64,000 nucleotides of DNA from Chryseobacterium formosum (GCF_026460885.1 NZ_JAOVZW010000004.1:62001-126000), one strand, 5' to 3'; positions 43,625-53,700 are shown, numbered from the stretch's first letter. Notes: a model not told the origin generated them from the sequence alone. Translations and numbers: made by a program.

Positions 43625-44241
43625 ATAGTTATTATTTAAAAGGTTGATTTGGTAGGGATTTGTTTGTTTAACTTTTTCTAAATTTTGTATTATTTGATTT
43701 AAATTATTATTTAATAGTGATAAATTTAATAATAAAATTCAAAATTTCGTCATATTTATGGTGCAAATTTAACTTATGTTTTAGATGATTACATGCTGAT
43801 TTATTTTGATTTATAAATTATGGAGTAATAATTCGTAAATTTTTACCATTATTATCTATAAAGCATTGAAATACATTGATATAAAAATTAAAAATTTTTA
43901 GTAAAATATTTTCTTACTATAAATTTTATTAATGAAAAAGCTTTTATTGATGTTGATTTTTCTAATAAAAAATTAAATAATAATATTTTTAACTTTAAAA
44001 ATCGAGTTTTAATGAACATTTTAATTCTTTGAAAACAATAGAAAATAAAATTTTATAACTGTTATTAGAAAATATTTTGAATAATTGTAATATGCATTAA
44101 TAAACTAAATGCACTTATTGAGTTGAAAAATTTGGACTGAGAAATATTAATTAAAGTTTTGTCAGAAATAAATTGCTTTTTAGAAACAAGAAAGAGAAAT
44201 AAACTAATATTTCTCTTTTACAATTTATATAAAAACGAAGT
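43625..44241. other. 617-base extremely AT-rich intergenic region
   Basis: The gap between two minus-strand genes is far more AT-rich than the rest. Apart from a possible minus-strand -7 box (TAAATTTG, 43764-43771) and the terminator of the KAS III-like gene at its right edge, I find no open frame with coding character and no convincing RNA structure. It may be degenerate sequence. Confidence 0.5.
44191..44218 (-). terminator. Terminator of the KAS III-like gene
   Basis: AAAGAGAAATA (44191-44201) and TATTTCTCTTT (44208-44218) form a perfect 11-base stem with a 6-base loop, 24 bases beyond the stop codon of the minus-strand synthase gene. Confidence 0.75.
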
Positions 44242-45306
44242 TTAATACTTATAGACAAAAGCATTGATATTCATACCTGCACCTACAGATGCAAATAAAA
44301 GAATGTCACCTTTTTTTATAGTGTGAGATGGTAATTCATTATTCAAAATCATTGTTAATAATGATGGAATCGTTGCAACGCTGCTATTTCCAAGTTTGCT
44401 GATAACCATTGGCATAATATCGGAAGGTGTAGGAGTGTCGTACAATTGATAAAATCTTTGAACAATAGCTTCATCCATCTTTTCGTTTGCCTGATGAATG
44501 ATAATTTTATCTAATTGATCGATAGAATATCCACTTTGGTCGAGGCATTTTTTCATCGCTTCCGGAACATTTACAAGTGCAAATTCGTAGATTTTACGAC
44601 CATTCATTTTAATGAATTTTGTGTCCGGACAACTCTCATTATTATATGATTTTCCAAAGTTTAAAAAATCTTTTTCATTTAAAGTGTATGAAGCAGAAAT
44701 GTGGGATTTTATACCAGAATCATCATCTTCGGAATTTGCTTCCAAAATAACAGCTCCGGCTCCGTCTGCATAAATCATACTGTCTCTGTCGTGAGCATCT
44801 ACAACGCGTGAAAGAGTTTCAGCACCGATTACTAAACATTTTTTTGCAATACCGGATTTAATAAAAGCATTTGCCTGAATAATCCCTTCGATCCAACCCG
44901 GACAACCAAACAATAAATCGTAGGCAACACAGAAATTATTTTTAATCTGTAATAAATGCTTAACTCTTGAGGCAAGGCTTGGAACCGCATCAGATTGTAT
45001 CGTCCCAAATTTAATATCTCCAAAATTGTGTGCAAAAATGATGTAATCTAAGGTTTCAGGATCAATTCCTGAATTTTCAATCGCTGCCTTTGCTGCAATA
45101 AATCCTAAATCAGAAGTTACCTGATTTTCGCTTGCATATCTTCGTTCTTCAATCCCGGTAATTTTTTGAAGTTTACTGGTAATTGAAAAATTATCTTCCT
45201 TTAAATATTCGCCATTTTCATTAAGGAAAATATGTTTATCAAAAAATAGATTGGTAATGGTTTCTGTGGGTATGTAGTTTCCTACACCGGTAATTTTGCT
45301 TTTCAT
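44242..45306 (-). CDS. 3-oxoacyl-ACP synthase III-like (FabH/DarB-like) ketosynthase
   Basis: The 354-residue thiolase-fold protein has the full KAS III catalytic triad: C135 in LLFGCPGWIEG, H271 in IIHQANEKMDEA and N307 in KLGNSSVATIPS. The N-terminal ITGVGNYIPTETITN and the late FASVGAGMNINAFVYKY are family-typical. It is not near other fatty acid synthesis genes and is flanked by the Crp/Fnr regulators, so it probably makes a special acyl product or starter rather than serving bulk synthesis. A 17-base inverted repeat (45314-45330) lies just before its start. Confidence 0.88.
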   Translation of the reverse strand: MKSKITGVGNYIPTETITNLFFDKHIFLNENGEYLKEDNFSITSKLQKITGIEERRYASENQVTSDLGFIAAKAAIENSGIDPETLDYIIFAHNFGDIKFGTIQSDAVPSLASRVKHLLQIKNNFCVAYDLLFGCPGWIEGIIQANAFIKSGIAKKCLVIGAETLSRVVDAHDRDSMIYADGAGAVILEANSEDDDSGIKSHISASYTLNEKDFLNFGKSYNNESCPDTKFIKMNGRKIYEFALVNVPEAMKKCLDQSGYSIDQLDKIIIHQANEKMDEAIVQRFYQLYDTPTPSDIMPMVISKLGNSSVATIPSLLTMILNNELPSHTIKKGDILLFASVGAGMNINAFVYKY

Positions 45307-45313
45307 ATAAAAA

Positions 45314-45330
45314 ATCTCAGTGCATGAGAT
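45314..45330. promoter_or_regulatory. Inverted repeat in the leader of the KAS III-like gene
   Basis: ATCTCA-GTGCA-TGAGAT has perfect 6-base arms and lies 8-24 bases upstream of the ATG. It could be an operator or a hairpin near the ribosome entry site. Confidence 0.4.
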
Positions 45331-45356
45331 CTGCTGGAAATATTAAGGTTGTTTTA

Positions 45357-45364
45357 CAAATTTA
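45357..45364 (-). promoter_or_regulatory. Possible -7 promoter box for the KAS III-like gene
   Basis: The minus strand reads TAAATTTG, a full match to TAnnTTTG, 51 bases before the ATG, which places the inverted repeat at 45314-45330 inside the transcribed leader. No good -33 TTTG was found. Confidence 0.4.
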
Positions 45365-45446
45365 GATATAAAGGTAATCTATTCTTAATAAAAAAACGCT
45401 AAGTTTAACTATTTATTACATTGAATTAATCTTTCGTAGATTCTTC

Positions 45447-46042
45447 TCAATAATAAATTTTATTACCATCAATCTTTAAAAGGTTGATTTTCTGCATTTT
45501 TTTAATGCTTCTGATGACTGTTTCGACTCTTAAACCTATCAAAGCTGCAAGTTGTTGTCTTGTATAAGGAACAACAAAACTATACTTCTCCTGATGATTG
45601 AAATAATTTTTGATGTGATCTAATAATTTTTTAACTCTAATATCTGGGTCTGGAATCGCCAAAAAAGTTGAAACAATATATCTGAAATGAAGTCGGTCTG
45701 CTGTATATTCATTTAATTTTAAAAAAAGCAAAGGCTCTTCCAATAGGATTCTTAAAAATTTGTGCTTTTCAAGTTTTATAATTTCACATTTTGTAACTGC
45801 AACAGCGTTCATTGCATATAGATTTTCTGTAAAAAGATAACTTTCGCCAATACAATGTCCATCAAAAGGAAAACCATGGATAAATTCTTTTCCGTTCTCA
45901 AAATAATTATTGAGTTTTACTGTACCTTTTTAATTTGATAATAATATTTTGCGGCATTTCCTTCATTAAAAATAAGTTGATTTGATTGATAAGAATGCAC
46001 TTCTGCGCCAAAAGAGATAAGTAATTGATCTGAAATGATCAT
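45447..46042 (-). pseudogene. Frameshifted Crp/Fnr-family regulator
   Basis: The first frame from the ATG at 46042 encodes 41 residues (sensor start, LLISFGAEVHSYQSNQLIFN and AAKYYYQIKK) and hits TAA at 45917-45919. The second frame, shifted by -1 at the AAAAAGG run (plus-strand CCTTTTT, 45925-45931), continues with GTVKLNNYFENGKEFIHGF and a complete Crp HTH (VPYTRQQLAALIGLRVETVI) to 45447. Adding one base gives exactly 198 residues, the same length as the intact paralogue at 41615. It may be a real pseudogene, a homopolymer sequencing error or, less likely, a -1 programmed frameshift. Confidence 0.85.
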
Positions 46043-46099
46043 AGTGATTAAGTTATTAGTCTTCTAAATTTATAGATTTAACCTGGTTAATCAATGGTT

Positions 46100-46113
46100 T
46101 GTGGTATATCACA
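46100..46113. promoter_or_regulatory. Crp-like near-palindrome between the frameshifted regulator and the acyltransferase gene
   Basis: TGTGGTATATCACA has TGTG/CACA arms and resembles a Crp half-site pair. It directly precedes GATGTAAAATCATTA (46114-46128), identical to 42795-42809. It may be bound by one of the two Crp/Fnr proteins. Confidence 0.4.
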
Positions 46114-46279
46114 GATGTAAAATCATTATTAATGGGTATTTGGTCTAAGTATTGCGTTAAAAAAAAATAATTTTTTGAATGTTAAGTTTCTTTTAAAACT
46201 TAATAATGGTATTTAATAAAGCTTTTACTCAATATTTTTTTTGTTCTTTTGCAAATCGTTAATTTTTTTAAATAAGACT

Positions 46280-47401
46280 ATGTCAAAGTTTGATGAGATC
46301 AGACCTTTTTATGATCATGAAGTGAATGATGCTTTACAAAGTATAGCGAGGCATCCGATGATGAAAGCCTTAATGCAGTTTACTTTTCCTGATTCTGATG
46401 AAAATTTTTGGCTTAATCAGTTTAAAAATGTTTATACAACGAGTGATTTTCAGCATCAGTTTATTTCGCAGACGATTCGTCAGATTTTGAAGCAGAGCTC
46501 TGAAGGATTAACTAAATCCGGTTTTGAAAAATTAGATAGAAATACGGCTTACTTATTCATTTCCAATCATCGCGATATTGTTTTAGATACTTCTTTGCTG
46601 AATCTGGTTTTGTTGGATAAAGGTTTAATTATGACCTCTTCTGCAATTGGAGATAATCTTGTTCAGAAAACATTTCTGCATGTTTTGGCAAAATTAAATC
46701 GTAATTTTTTAGTTCAGCGAGGTTTGCCGATTCGAGAGCAACTGAACAGTTCAAAAGTGATGTCTGAATACATTCACAATTTATTGCAAAAAGAAAATCG
46801 CTCGGTCTGGATTGCTCAACGTGAAGGTCGTACGAAAGACGGAAATGACGCTACACAACAAGGTGTTCTGAAAATGTTGGCAATGGCGTCAGAAAAAGAA
46901 TCACTGACAGATTTTTTTAAATCGCTTAAAATTGTTCCGTTATCTATTTCTTACGAATATGATCCTACAGATGCTCTGAAAATGCCCCAAGTAATGGCGA
47001 AATCTAAAAATGAAGTCTATGTTAAAGATGAAAATGAAGATTTTAATACCATGTTGAGTGGAGTTTTAGGACAGAAAAAACGCATTCATTTGCACGCAGG
47101 CGAAGTTCTTGAAACTGAGTTTGATGAAATCGCCTCAACCACTGAAAATAAAAATAAGCAACTTCAGGCGATTGCAAAAATTATTGATGATTCTATTATT
47201 GAAAATTACAAACTTTGGCCAACCAAATATATCGCTTTTGACTTATTAAACAATTCTAATCAATATTCTGAATATTATACAGAAGAAGAAAAGCAACTGT
47301 TTCAGAGACGGTTAGAAATGAGAATTGACAGTTCGGATACTGTTTTGAAACAGAGTTTTTTAGCAATGTATGCAAATCCAGTGATTAATAAAATCAAATA
47401 A
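46280..47401 (+). CDS. 1-acyl-glycerol-3-phosphate acyltransferase-like protein (PlsC domain)
   Basis: The 373-residue protein has a central PlsC-type acyltransferase domain with SNHRDIVLDTSLLNL (block I His/Asp, here His and Asp separated by five rather than the usual four residues), NFLVQRGLPIREQLNSSK and the block III-like VWIAQREGRTKDGND. The long N- and C-terminal helical extensions match a larger bacteroidete acyltransferase subgroup rather than PlsC proper. The start is the ATG at 46280; an upstream TTG frame adds no family similarity. The acyl substrate is unknown. Confidence 0.8.
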   Translation: MSKFDEIRPFYDHEVNDALQSIARHPMMKALMQFTFPDSDENFWLNQFKNVYTTSDFQHQFISQTIRQILKQSSEGLTKSGFEKLDRNTAYLFISNHRDIVLDTSLLNLVLLDKGLIMTSSAIGDNLVQKTFLHVLAKLNRNFLVQRGLPIREQLNSSKVMSEYIHNLLQKENRSVWIAQREGRTKDGNDATQQGVLKMLAMASEKESLTDFFKSLKIVPLSISYEYDPTDALKMPQVMAKSKNEVYVKDENEDFNTMLSGVLGQKKRIHLHAGEVLETEFDEIASTTENKNKQLQAIAKIIDDSIIENYKLWPTKYIAFDLLNNSNQYSEYYTEEEKQLFQRRLEMRIDSSDTVLKQSFLAMYANPVINKIK

Positions 47402-47425
47402 GTTTTATTATTTTAGAACAATCAA

Positions 47426-48310
47426 TTAAAATTTATTGTAATACTGTTTTCTGAAAGCTTCGGGAGTAAATCCTGTATATTTTTTGAAGAATTTAACGAA
47501 ATTGGAAGTATCGAAATAATTCATTTTTTCGGCAATAGCGGCAATTGATAAATCGAAATTAACCAAAAGTCTTTTTGCTTCGAGGATAATTCTGTTTCGG
47601 ATAATTTCTCCTGCTGATAAATCGATTTGCTGTTTGCAGATAAAATTCAAATGATTCGGAGTTATATTTAATAAAGATGCATAATCTTTCGGTAATTTAA
47701 TCTCTTGAAAATTAGCTTCGATTAATTCTATAAATTGTTTGAAAATAAGTGAATTATAATTTGTTTTATTAAATGCAGCTTTAGAATCTATTTCTTTATC
47801 GGCAAGTGCAAAAATCTGCAGTAAAATTGCCGCAATCATAATTTGTGAACTCCCATTTGGATTTGAAGATTCGGAAATAATTTCTTCAAAATAATTTTTC
47901 ATTTTATCCGTATTATTTTCGGATAAAACAATCATCTGATCACTCGGAAATAAGTTAAAAAAAGGAAATTGGTCAATTAGAGAAGAATTAATTTGAAGTT
48001 GGTCAAAAAAAGTTGACGAAAAATTGACGACATATCCTTCAATATTTTCATCTAAAATCCAGTTATGAACCTGTCCGGGACGCATCAGAAAAATGCTTCC
48101 GGGAACAACTTCATACGATTTAAAATCCATGATATTTTCTCCTATTCCTTTTGCAAAATAGGTCAGATGATAAAAAGCATGACGGTGAACTTTTGTTGTT
48201 TTCGGGTTGCCTTCAAGATACTCTGAAAACCTGTCAATACTGAAAATCTCATTGATTGAATTGCAGGTCGACAAGGTGTTGATGTCAAATGTAGGATATA
48301 AATCTTTCAT
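47426..48310 (-). CDS. AraC-family transcriptional regulator
   Basis: The 294-residue protein has an N-terminal cupin sensor (about 20-165, HRHAFYHLTYFAKGIGENIM, VPGSIFLMRPGQVHNWILDE) and a C-terminal double HTH (about 190-294, DYASLLNITPNHLNFICKQQ, DLSIAAIAEKMNYFDTSNFV and KFFKKYTGFTPEAFRKQYYN). I chose the ATG at 48310; a TTG at 48322 would add four residues. The ligand is unknown. It is convergent with the acyltransferase gene. Confidence 0.9.
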   Translation of the reverse strand: MKDLYPTFDINTLSTCNSINEIFSIDRFSEYLEGNPKTTKVHRHAFYHLTYFAKGIGENIMDFKSYEVVPGSIFLMRPGQVHNWILDENIEGYVVNFSSTFFDQLQINSSLIDQFPFFNLFPSDQMIVLSENNTDKMKNYFEEIISESSNPNGSSQIMIAAILLQIFALADKEIDSKAAFNKTNYNSLIFKQFIELIEANFQEIKLPKDYASLLNITPNHLNFICKQQIDLSAGEIIRNRIILEAKRLLVNFDLSIAAIAEKMNYFDTSNFVKFFKKYTGFTPEAFRKQYYNKF

Positions 48311-48724
48311 TATTAAATTCAATAATAATTCGCAGTTATAAAAATGACTATTTATTCGATGAAAAATACCATAAATACTAAGTATGGCAGTTTTAAATTT
48401 GAAAAATTAAATTCTCATTTTAGGATAACTTATATTCTTTTTTAAATTCATAAAAAACCTTTTGCTTTGAAGCTTTTTCGAAATTTTTAAGTTGAAAAAA
48501 TAGAATCGTATAAATATGAGAATTTCTTTTAGAAAAATGAAATATGGAAGTGCAAAAAATTGGCTATGAACTGCGAATTTTCTTTTTAGTCTTACTCATT
48601 TATCAAGATTTTAGATTAAATGATTAATTTTTTTTCATACAGAAAAGAAAATTGTCGATGAAATTATTGTTAAATGGATGATTTAAAATGTATCAATCCA
48701 TAAAATTTGAAAACTGAAAAATCA
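48311..48724. other. 414-base intergenic region between AraC and ccoG genes
   Basis: The gap is AT-rich and divergent. A 27-codon frame at 48544-48627 is present but has no supporting features. CCATA-N9-TATGG (about 48369-48387) is a short inverted repeat. No promoter box is clear. Confidence 0.45.
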
Positions 48725-50182
48725 ATGTTAAAAGTAGACGAAGAAATCGCACGTGGCGGACAAGGACAAGTTTTAAACCCCGAAACCTACAGAGATTCTA
48801 TTGGTACAATGGAGCAATCCGGAAAAAGAAAATGGATTTTTCCGAGAAAACCAAAAGGAAAATACACCAACAAAAGAGAATTGGTAAGTTATATTTTACT
48901 TGTAATTTATTTTGCTATACCTTTTATCAAAATCAATGGAAATCCGTTTTTTCGTTTTAATGTAATTGATGGTGAATATTTTATTGCGGGACAGCCTTTT
49001 TATCCGCAGGATTTTTTCATTCTTACTTTAGGGGCGATTGCATCTCTTATTTTCATTATTATTTTTACCATTGCATTTGGTAGAATTTTTTGTGGCTGGA
49101 TTTGTCCTCAAACCATTTTTATGGAATCTGTTTTTCGAAAAATCGAATTTTGGATTGAAGGAGACCGAAACAAACAAATGAGACTTGACCGACAGGAATG
49201 GGATTCTGAAAAAATTTGGAAGAGAAGTTTGAAATGGTCTGTTTACGGAGTAATATCCTTGATTATTACACATTTTATGTTCATGTATATCGTTGGATAT
49301 GAAGAGGTTTTTAATATTATTTCACATGGTCCGTTTGCAAAACTTACCAATTTTATTGTAATGATTCTTTTTACTTCTGCATTTTACTTTGTATTTGCTT
49401 GGTTCAGAGAGCAGGTTTGTACATTGGTTTGTCCGTACGGAAGATTGCAGGGTGTTTTAATTGATAAAGAAACGATTAATGTTTTTTATGATTTTAAAAG
49501 AGGCGAAAACCGTTCAAAATGGAGAAATAATGAGGACAGAAAAGCAGCAGGAAAAGGAGATTGCATTGATTGTTATCAGTGTGTTGTGGTTTGTCCTACC
49601 GGAATTGACATCAGAGACGGACAACAATTGGAGTGTGTAAATTGCACCGCTTGTATCGATGCTTGTGACGAAGTCATGGAAAAAGTGGGACTTCCAAAAG
49701 GTCTGATTCGTTACGCATCCGAAAAAGAAATTGAAACTGGAACTCCTTACAAATTTACAGGAAGAATGAAAGGCTTTGCTGTAATTCTGATTTTATTGGT
49801 TGGATTTTTAGGGTTTTTGCTTTACAATCGTGGTGAAATGGAAGCAAAATTCATCAAACCTGCAGGAAGTACATTCTTTGTAAGAGATGGAAAAATTACA
49901 AACACCTACACCTACACTTTTTTAAACAAAACCAACGAGAAAAAAATAGTAACCATTAAAGTTATAGAACCTTCTCACGCAGAAATCAATTACAGTACAG
50001 TAAGCAAAATTACGGTTGACAGAGATAAAATTTCAAAAGGAACCATCAATATCAGCTTCCCAGAAGCCGAAATAAAATTGTCTAAACAAAATATTACGAT
50101 CGGAGTTTACGATATGAAAGGAAAATTAATAGATTCTTATCAGACGTATTTTGAAGGTCCGTTTAAGTTGCAAATTCCTTAA
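48725..50182 (+). CDS. ccoG: Cytochrome c oxidase accessory protein CcoG (FixG/RdxA-like ferredoxin)
   Basis: The 485-residue inner membrane protein has several transmembrane helices, a CGWICPQTIFME motif and two [4Fe-4S] clusters in CIDCYQCVVVCPTGIDIR and CVNCTACIDACD. The C-terminal immunoglobulin-like periplasmic domain follows the last helix (about 340-360). CcoG reduces copper for assembly of cbb3 oxidase. The usual ccoNOP or ccoS genes are not adjacent. The start is the ATG at 48725; an upstream TTG gives six extra residues. The next locus is for metal efflux, which fits a copper-related setting only loosely. Confidence 0.93.
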   Translation: MLKVDEEIARGGQGQVLNPETYRDSIGTMEQSGKRKWIFPRKPKGKYTNKRELVSYILLVIYFAIPFIKINGNPFFRFNVIDGEYFIAGQPFYPQDFFILTLGAIASLIFIIIFTIAFGRIFCGWICPQTIFMESVFRKIEFWIEGDRNKQMRLDRQEWDSEKIWKRSLKWSVYGVISLIITHFMFMYIVGYEEVFNIISHGPFAKLTNFIVMILFTSAFYFVFAWFREQVCTLVCPYGRLQGVLIDKETINVFYDFKRGENRSKWRNNEDRKAAGKGDCIDCYQCVVVCPTGIDIRDGQQLECVNCTACIDACDEVMEKVGLPKGLIRYASEKEIETGTPYKFTGRMKGFAVILILLVGFLGFLLYNRGEMEAKFIKPAGSTFFVRDGKITNTYTYTFLNKTNEKKIVTIKVIEPSHAEINYSTVSKITVDRDKISKGTINISFPEAEIKLSKQNITIGVYDMKGKLIDSYQTYFEGPFKLQIP

Positions 50183-50298
50183 GAGTTTAGTTCGAAATAA
50201 AATAAAGTGAACGATTATCTTCTGAATTATTAGATTAAAACTTTGCTTAAAGTTTTGTTATAAATGTTTAATTGTTAATAATTCTTACGAAAAATTGA

Positions 50299-50306
50299 TA
50301 CATTTG
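50299..50306 (+). promoter_or_regulatory. Possible -7 promoter box for the Cys-rich small protein
   Basis: TACATTTG fits TAnnTTTG and ends 4 bases before the ATG at 50311, so the transcript would be leaderless or nearly so. The nearest TTG upstream (50272-50274) is 24 bases away, a little far for -33. Confidence 0.35.
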
Positions 50307-50310
50307 TCTG

Positions 50311-50643
50311 ATGAATTTTTTTAAACTGTTATTAACAATCTATTTCATAGTGCTTTCTGTAGTGCCGTGCAATGATGTTCACGCGCAGTCTCCGAATAAT
50401 TCTACAGAATCTTACAGTGTTTTACTCAATTCAGAAGACAATCATTCAAAAGACCAAGGCGATATTTGTTCGCCGTTATGCTCTTGTAACTGCTGTCAGA
50501 TGACTGTTACTTCTTTCAAAGTTGAGCCTTTGATGCCTTTACCTAAAAAGGCTACAGAATATTTCTCAAAGAAAATTCATTTTCAGAAAAATGATTTCGC
50601 TTATTTGGTGTACGACCAGATTTGGCAACCTCCCAAAATTTAA
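50311..50643 (+). CDS. Small secreted Cys-rich protein (DUF6660-like), metal-locus leader gene
   Basis: The 110-residue protein has a signal peptide (1-25, ending VHAQ). The mature part contains the cluster CSPLCSCNCCQ (five Cys in 11 residues) after an acidic and His-containing stretch (EDNHSKDQGD). It resembles the DUF6660-type proteins that precede CusA/CzcA operons in Bacteroidetes. The Cys cluster is a plausible copper or zinc ligand set in the periplasm. Direct function is unknown. It lies 153 bases before the RND gene. Confidence 0.7.
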   Translation: MNFFKLLLTIYFIVLSVVPCNDVHAQSPNNSTESYSVLLNSEDNHSKDQGDICSPLCSCNCCQMTVTSFKVEPLMPLPKKATEYFSKKIHFQKNDFAYLVYDQIWQPPKI

Positions 50644-50698
50644 TTTTTATTGATTTAATGGAAGACGTGGGTCTTTCATCCATTTGTCGTGGAAACTT

Positions 50699-50713
50699 TG
50701 CAATACCATTGCA
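50699..50713. promoter_or_regulatory. Fur-like 7-1-7 box upstream of the RND pump gene
   Basis: TGCAATA-C-CATTGCA is a near-perfect 7-1-7 inverted repeat (6 of 7 pairs) and matches the perfect TGCAATA-G-TATTGCA at 56843-56857. It is 84 bases upstream of the RND start. The size and layout are typical for Fur/Zur dimers, and a Fur-family gene is encoded in the same locus. Confidence 0.55.
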
Positions 50714-50796
50714 ATGAGTTCCTGTTCATCTTTGTCGCTCATAATTCATCTCTTTTTTGATGAAATGAGTTCGACATTCAATAAAATTAAATTTCA

Positions 50797-53700
50797 ATGT
50801 TAGATAATATCATAAGATTTAGCATCAAGAATAAGATTATCATTGGGATAATGACTTTGATGCTTGTCATTTGGGGGACTTGGAGTGCCACAAAACTGCC
50901 TATTGATGCCGTACCTGACATCACAAATAATCAGGTTCAAATAATTACCGTCTGTCCAACTCTTGCCGGACAGGAAGTAGAACAATTAGTCACATTTCCT
51001 ATAGAGCAGAGCATTGCGAATGTTCCCGATATTGAAGAAACAAGAAGTATTTCCCGATTCGGACTTTCTGTGATTACTGTTGTCTTTAAAGAAAATGTTG
51101 ATATATATTTTGCCCGTCAATTAATCAGTGAGCAATTAAAACAGGCTTCTGAAGAAATTCCAAAAGGAGTCGGAACTCCTGAAATGGCTCCCGTGAGTAC
51201 AGGCTTGGGCGAGGTTTACCAATATATCCTCCATCCTAAAAAAGGAAGCGAAAAAAAATACAGCAGTAAAGATTTGCGAACAATGCAGGATTGGATTATC
51301 CGCAGACAGCTCAACGGAACTCCCGGCGTTGCAGAGATCAACAGTTTTGGTGGAGAATTAAAACAATACGAAGTTGCTGTAGACCCGAATCGCCTGAAAG
51401 CAATGGGAATAAGCATTACCGATGTTTTTACAGCTTTAGAAAAAAATAATCAAAACACAGGTGGAGCCTATATTGATAAAAAACCAAACGCCTATTTCAT
51501 CCGAGGAATCGGGATTGTTACATCGATTGAAGATATCAAAAATATTGCTGTTAAAAATGAAACAGGAAGCGTTCCTATTTTCATAAAAGATGTTGCCAAT
51601 GTTGGTTTTGGTCACGCTGTCCGTTACGGAGCTTTGACATATAATGGCGAAGTTGATGCCGTTGGAGGTGTTGTGATGATGCTGAAAGGTGCAAACAGCA
51701 ACGAAGTCGTTCAAAGAATTAAAGATAAAATCCCTACCATTCAGAAATCGCTCCCGAATGATGTGGTGATTGAACCATTTTTAGACCGAACGGATTTGGT
51801 CGGAAGAGCCATCAATACCGTAGAAAAAAACTTAATCGAAGGGGCTTTGATTGTCATTTTCGTTTTAGTCATTTTCCTTGGAAATTTCCGTGCAGGTTTG
51901 ATTGTCGCTTCGGCAATTCCACTTTCATTGTTATTTGCTTTAGGAATGATGAATGTTTTCGATGTAAGTGCAAATCTGATGAGTTTGGGAGCCATTGATT
52001 TTGGTTTGATTGTCGATGGAGCGGTGATTATCGTTGAAGCAACTTTACATCATTTAGGTTTAAGAAAGACCAATAAAATCCTCACGCAATCCGAAATGGA
52101 TGAAGAAGTTTTCCTTTCTGCATCGAAGATTAGAAGCAGTGCAGCTTTCGGAGAAATCATCATTCTTATCGTTTATATTCCAATCTTGACTTTGGTTGGC
52201 GTTGAAGGAAAAATGTTCACACCAATGGCGAAGACAGTTGGATTTGCGATTTTAGGAGCATTGATTTTGTCATTAACCTATATTCCGATGATGAGCGCTT
52301 TATTTTTATCTAAAAAGCCGATGACTAAAGAAACTTTTTCAGATAAGATGATGAATAAACTTCAGAAAATCTATCAGCCATTATTAGAAAAAGCTTTAAA
52401 AATAAAATACTGGTTGGTTGGCGGAACTGTTGCTTTGTTCGCATTTGCTATTATAATTTTCGGTAGAATGGGAGGCGAATTTATTCCGCAGTTACAGGAA
52501 GGAGATTACGCTTTCCACTGTATTCTTCCACAGGGAAGTTCCTTAAGTCAAAGTATTGAAACCTCTATGCAGGCTTCAAGAATTATCAAGCAATTTGATG
52601 AAGTAAAAATGGTGGTGGGAAAAACCGGAGCAGCAGAAGTTCCCACCGATCCAATGCCACCGGAAGCTACCGATTTAATTGTCGTTTTAAAATCCCAAAA
52701 AGAATGGAAAACGAAAAAATCCTACGAAGAATTAGCCGATGAAATTTCCGAAAAACTTGAAAATATTCCCGGCGTTTTCTTTGAGAAAAATCAACCAATC
52801 CAAATGCGTTTTAATGAATTGATGACCGGAATCAGACAGGATGTTGCGGTGAAGATTTTTGGTGAAAATTTAGATTCATTAGCAATTTATGCAGATAAAA
52901 CTGCAAAAGTCATTCAGTCTGTTAAGGGTGCAAAATCACCACAAATCGAGCGGGTGAGTGGACTTCCGCAAATCAATGTGGAATATGACAGAACCAGAAT
53001 GGCAAATTACGGTTTAAATATCGAAGATGTGAATAATGCTGTAAGTACCGCTTTTGCAGGGAAATCTGCAGGTCAGGTTTTTGAAAATGAAAGACGATTC
53101 GATTTGGTTGTCCGTTTAGACAGCTTAAATCGTACAAATATTGATGACGTAAACAATCTGATGATTTCTACCAATTCGGGAGCTCAGGTTCCACTTTCTC
53201 AGGTCGCAAATATTAGTTACAAACTCGGTCCTGCACAAATCAGCCGTGAAGCTGGAAAAAGAAGGATTGTGATTGGTTTTAATGTGAAAGACCGTGATGT
53301 GCAAAGTGTTGTGGAGGAAATTCAGAATAAATTAGACAAGCAAATCAAGTTACCTTCCGGATATTATTTCACATATGGTGGTCAGTTTGAGAACTTAAAA
53401 GCGGCGAGCGAAAGATTAATGATTGCTGTTCCTGTTTCATTATTATTGATTTTTCTGTTACTATATTTTACATTTCATTCGTTTAAACAGGCAGCGTTGA
53501 TTTTTACAGCGATTCCTATGAGTGCAATCGGAGGAGTTTTCGCATTATTATTGAGAGATATGCCTTTCAGCATCAGTGCAGGAATCGGATTTATTGCTTT
53601 GTTTGGAGTTGCCGTTTTGAATGGAATTGTGTTAATCGGAACTTTCAATCAATTAGAAAAAGAAGGAGAAACCGATATTTTGAAGAGAGTAGTGGAAGGA

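Noticed and set aside
43625..44190. Possible hidden RNA or small gene in the AT-rich gap
   Set aside because: I found no frame with coding character, no stable stem and no promoter-terminator pair apart from those assigned to neighbours.
45925..45931. Programmed -1 frameshifting in the Crp/Fnr gene
   Set aside because: The direction (-1) fits, but the local sequence T-AAA-AAG is not a full slippery heptamer, and I see no clear downstream stimulatory hairpin. A simple indel or sequencing error is more likely.
48544..48627. 27-codon plus-strand frame before ccoG
   Set aside because: It has no promoter, homology impression or structural feature and lies in AT-rich sequence where such frames are expected by chance.
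50651..50743. 31-codon minus-strand frame starting MSDKDEQELIAMVLQ in the gap before the RND gene
   Set aside because: It is too short and isolated to support. The same bases contain the Fur-like box, and the coding impression may be chance or a remnant.
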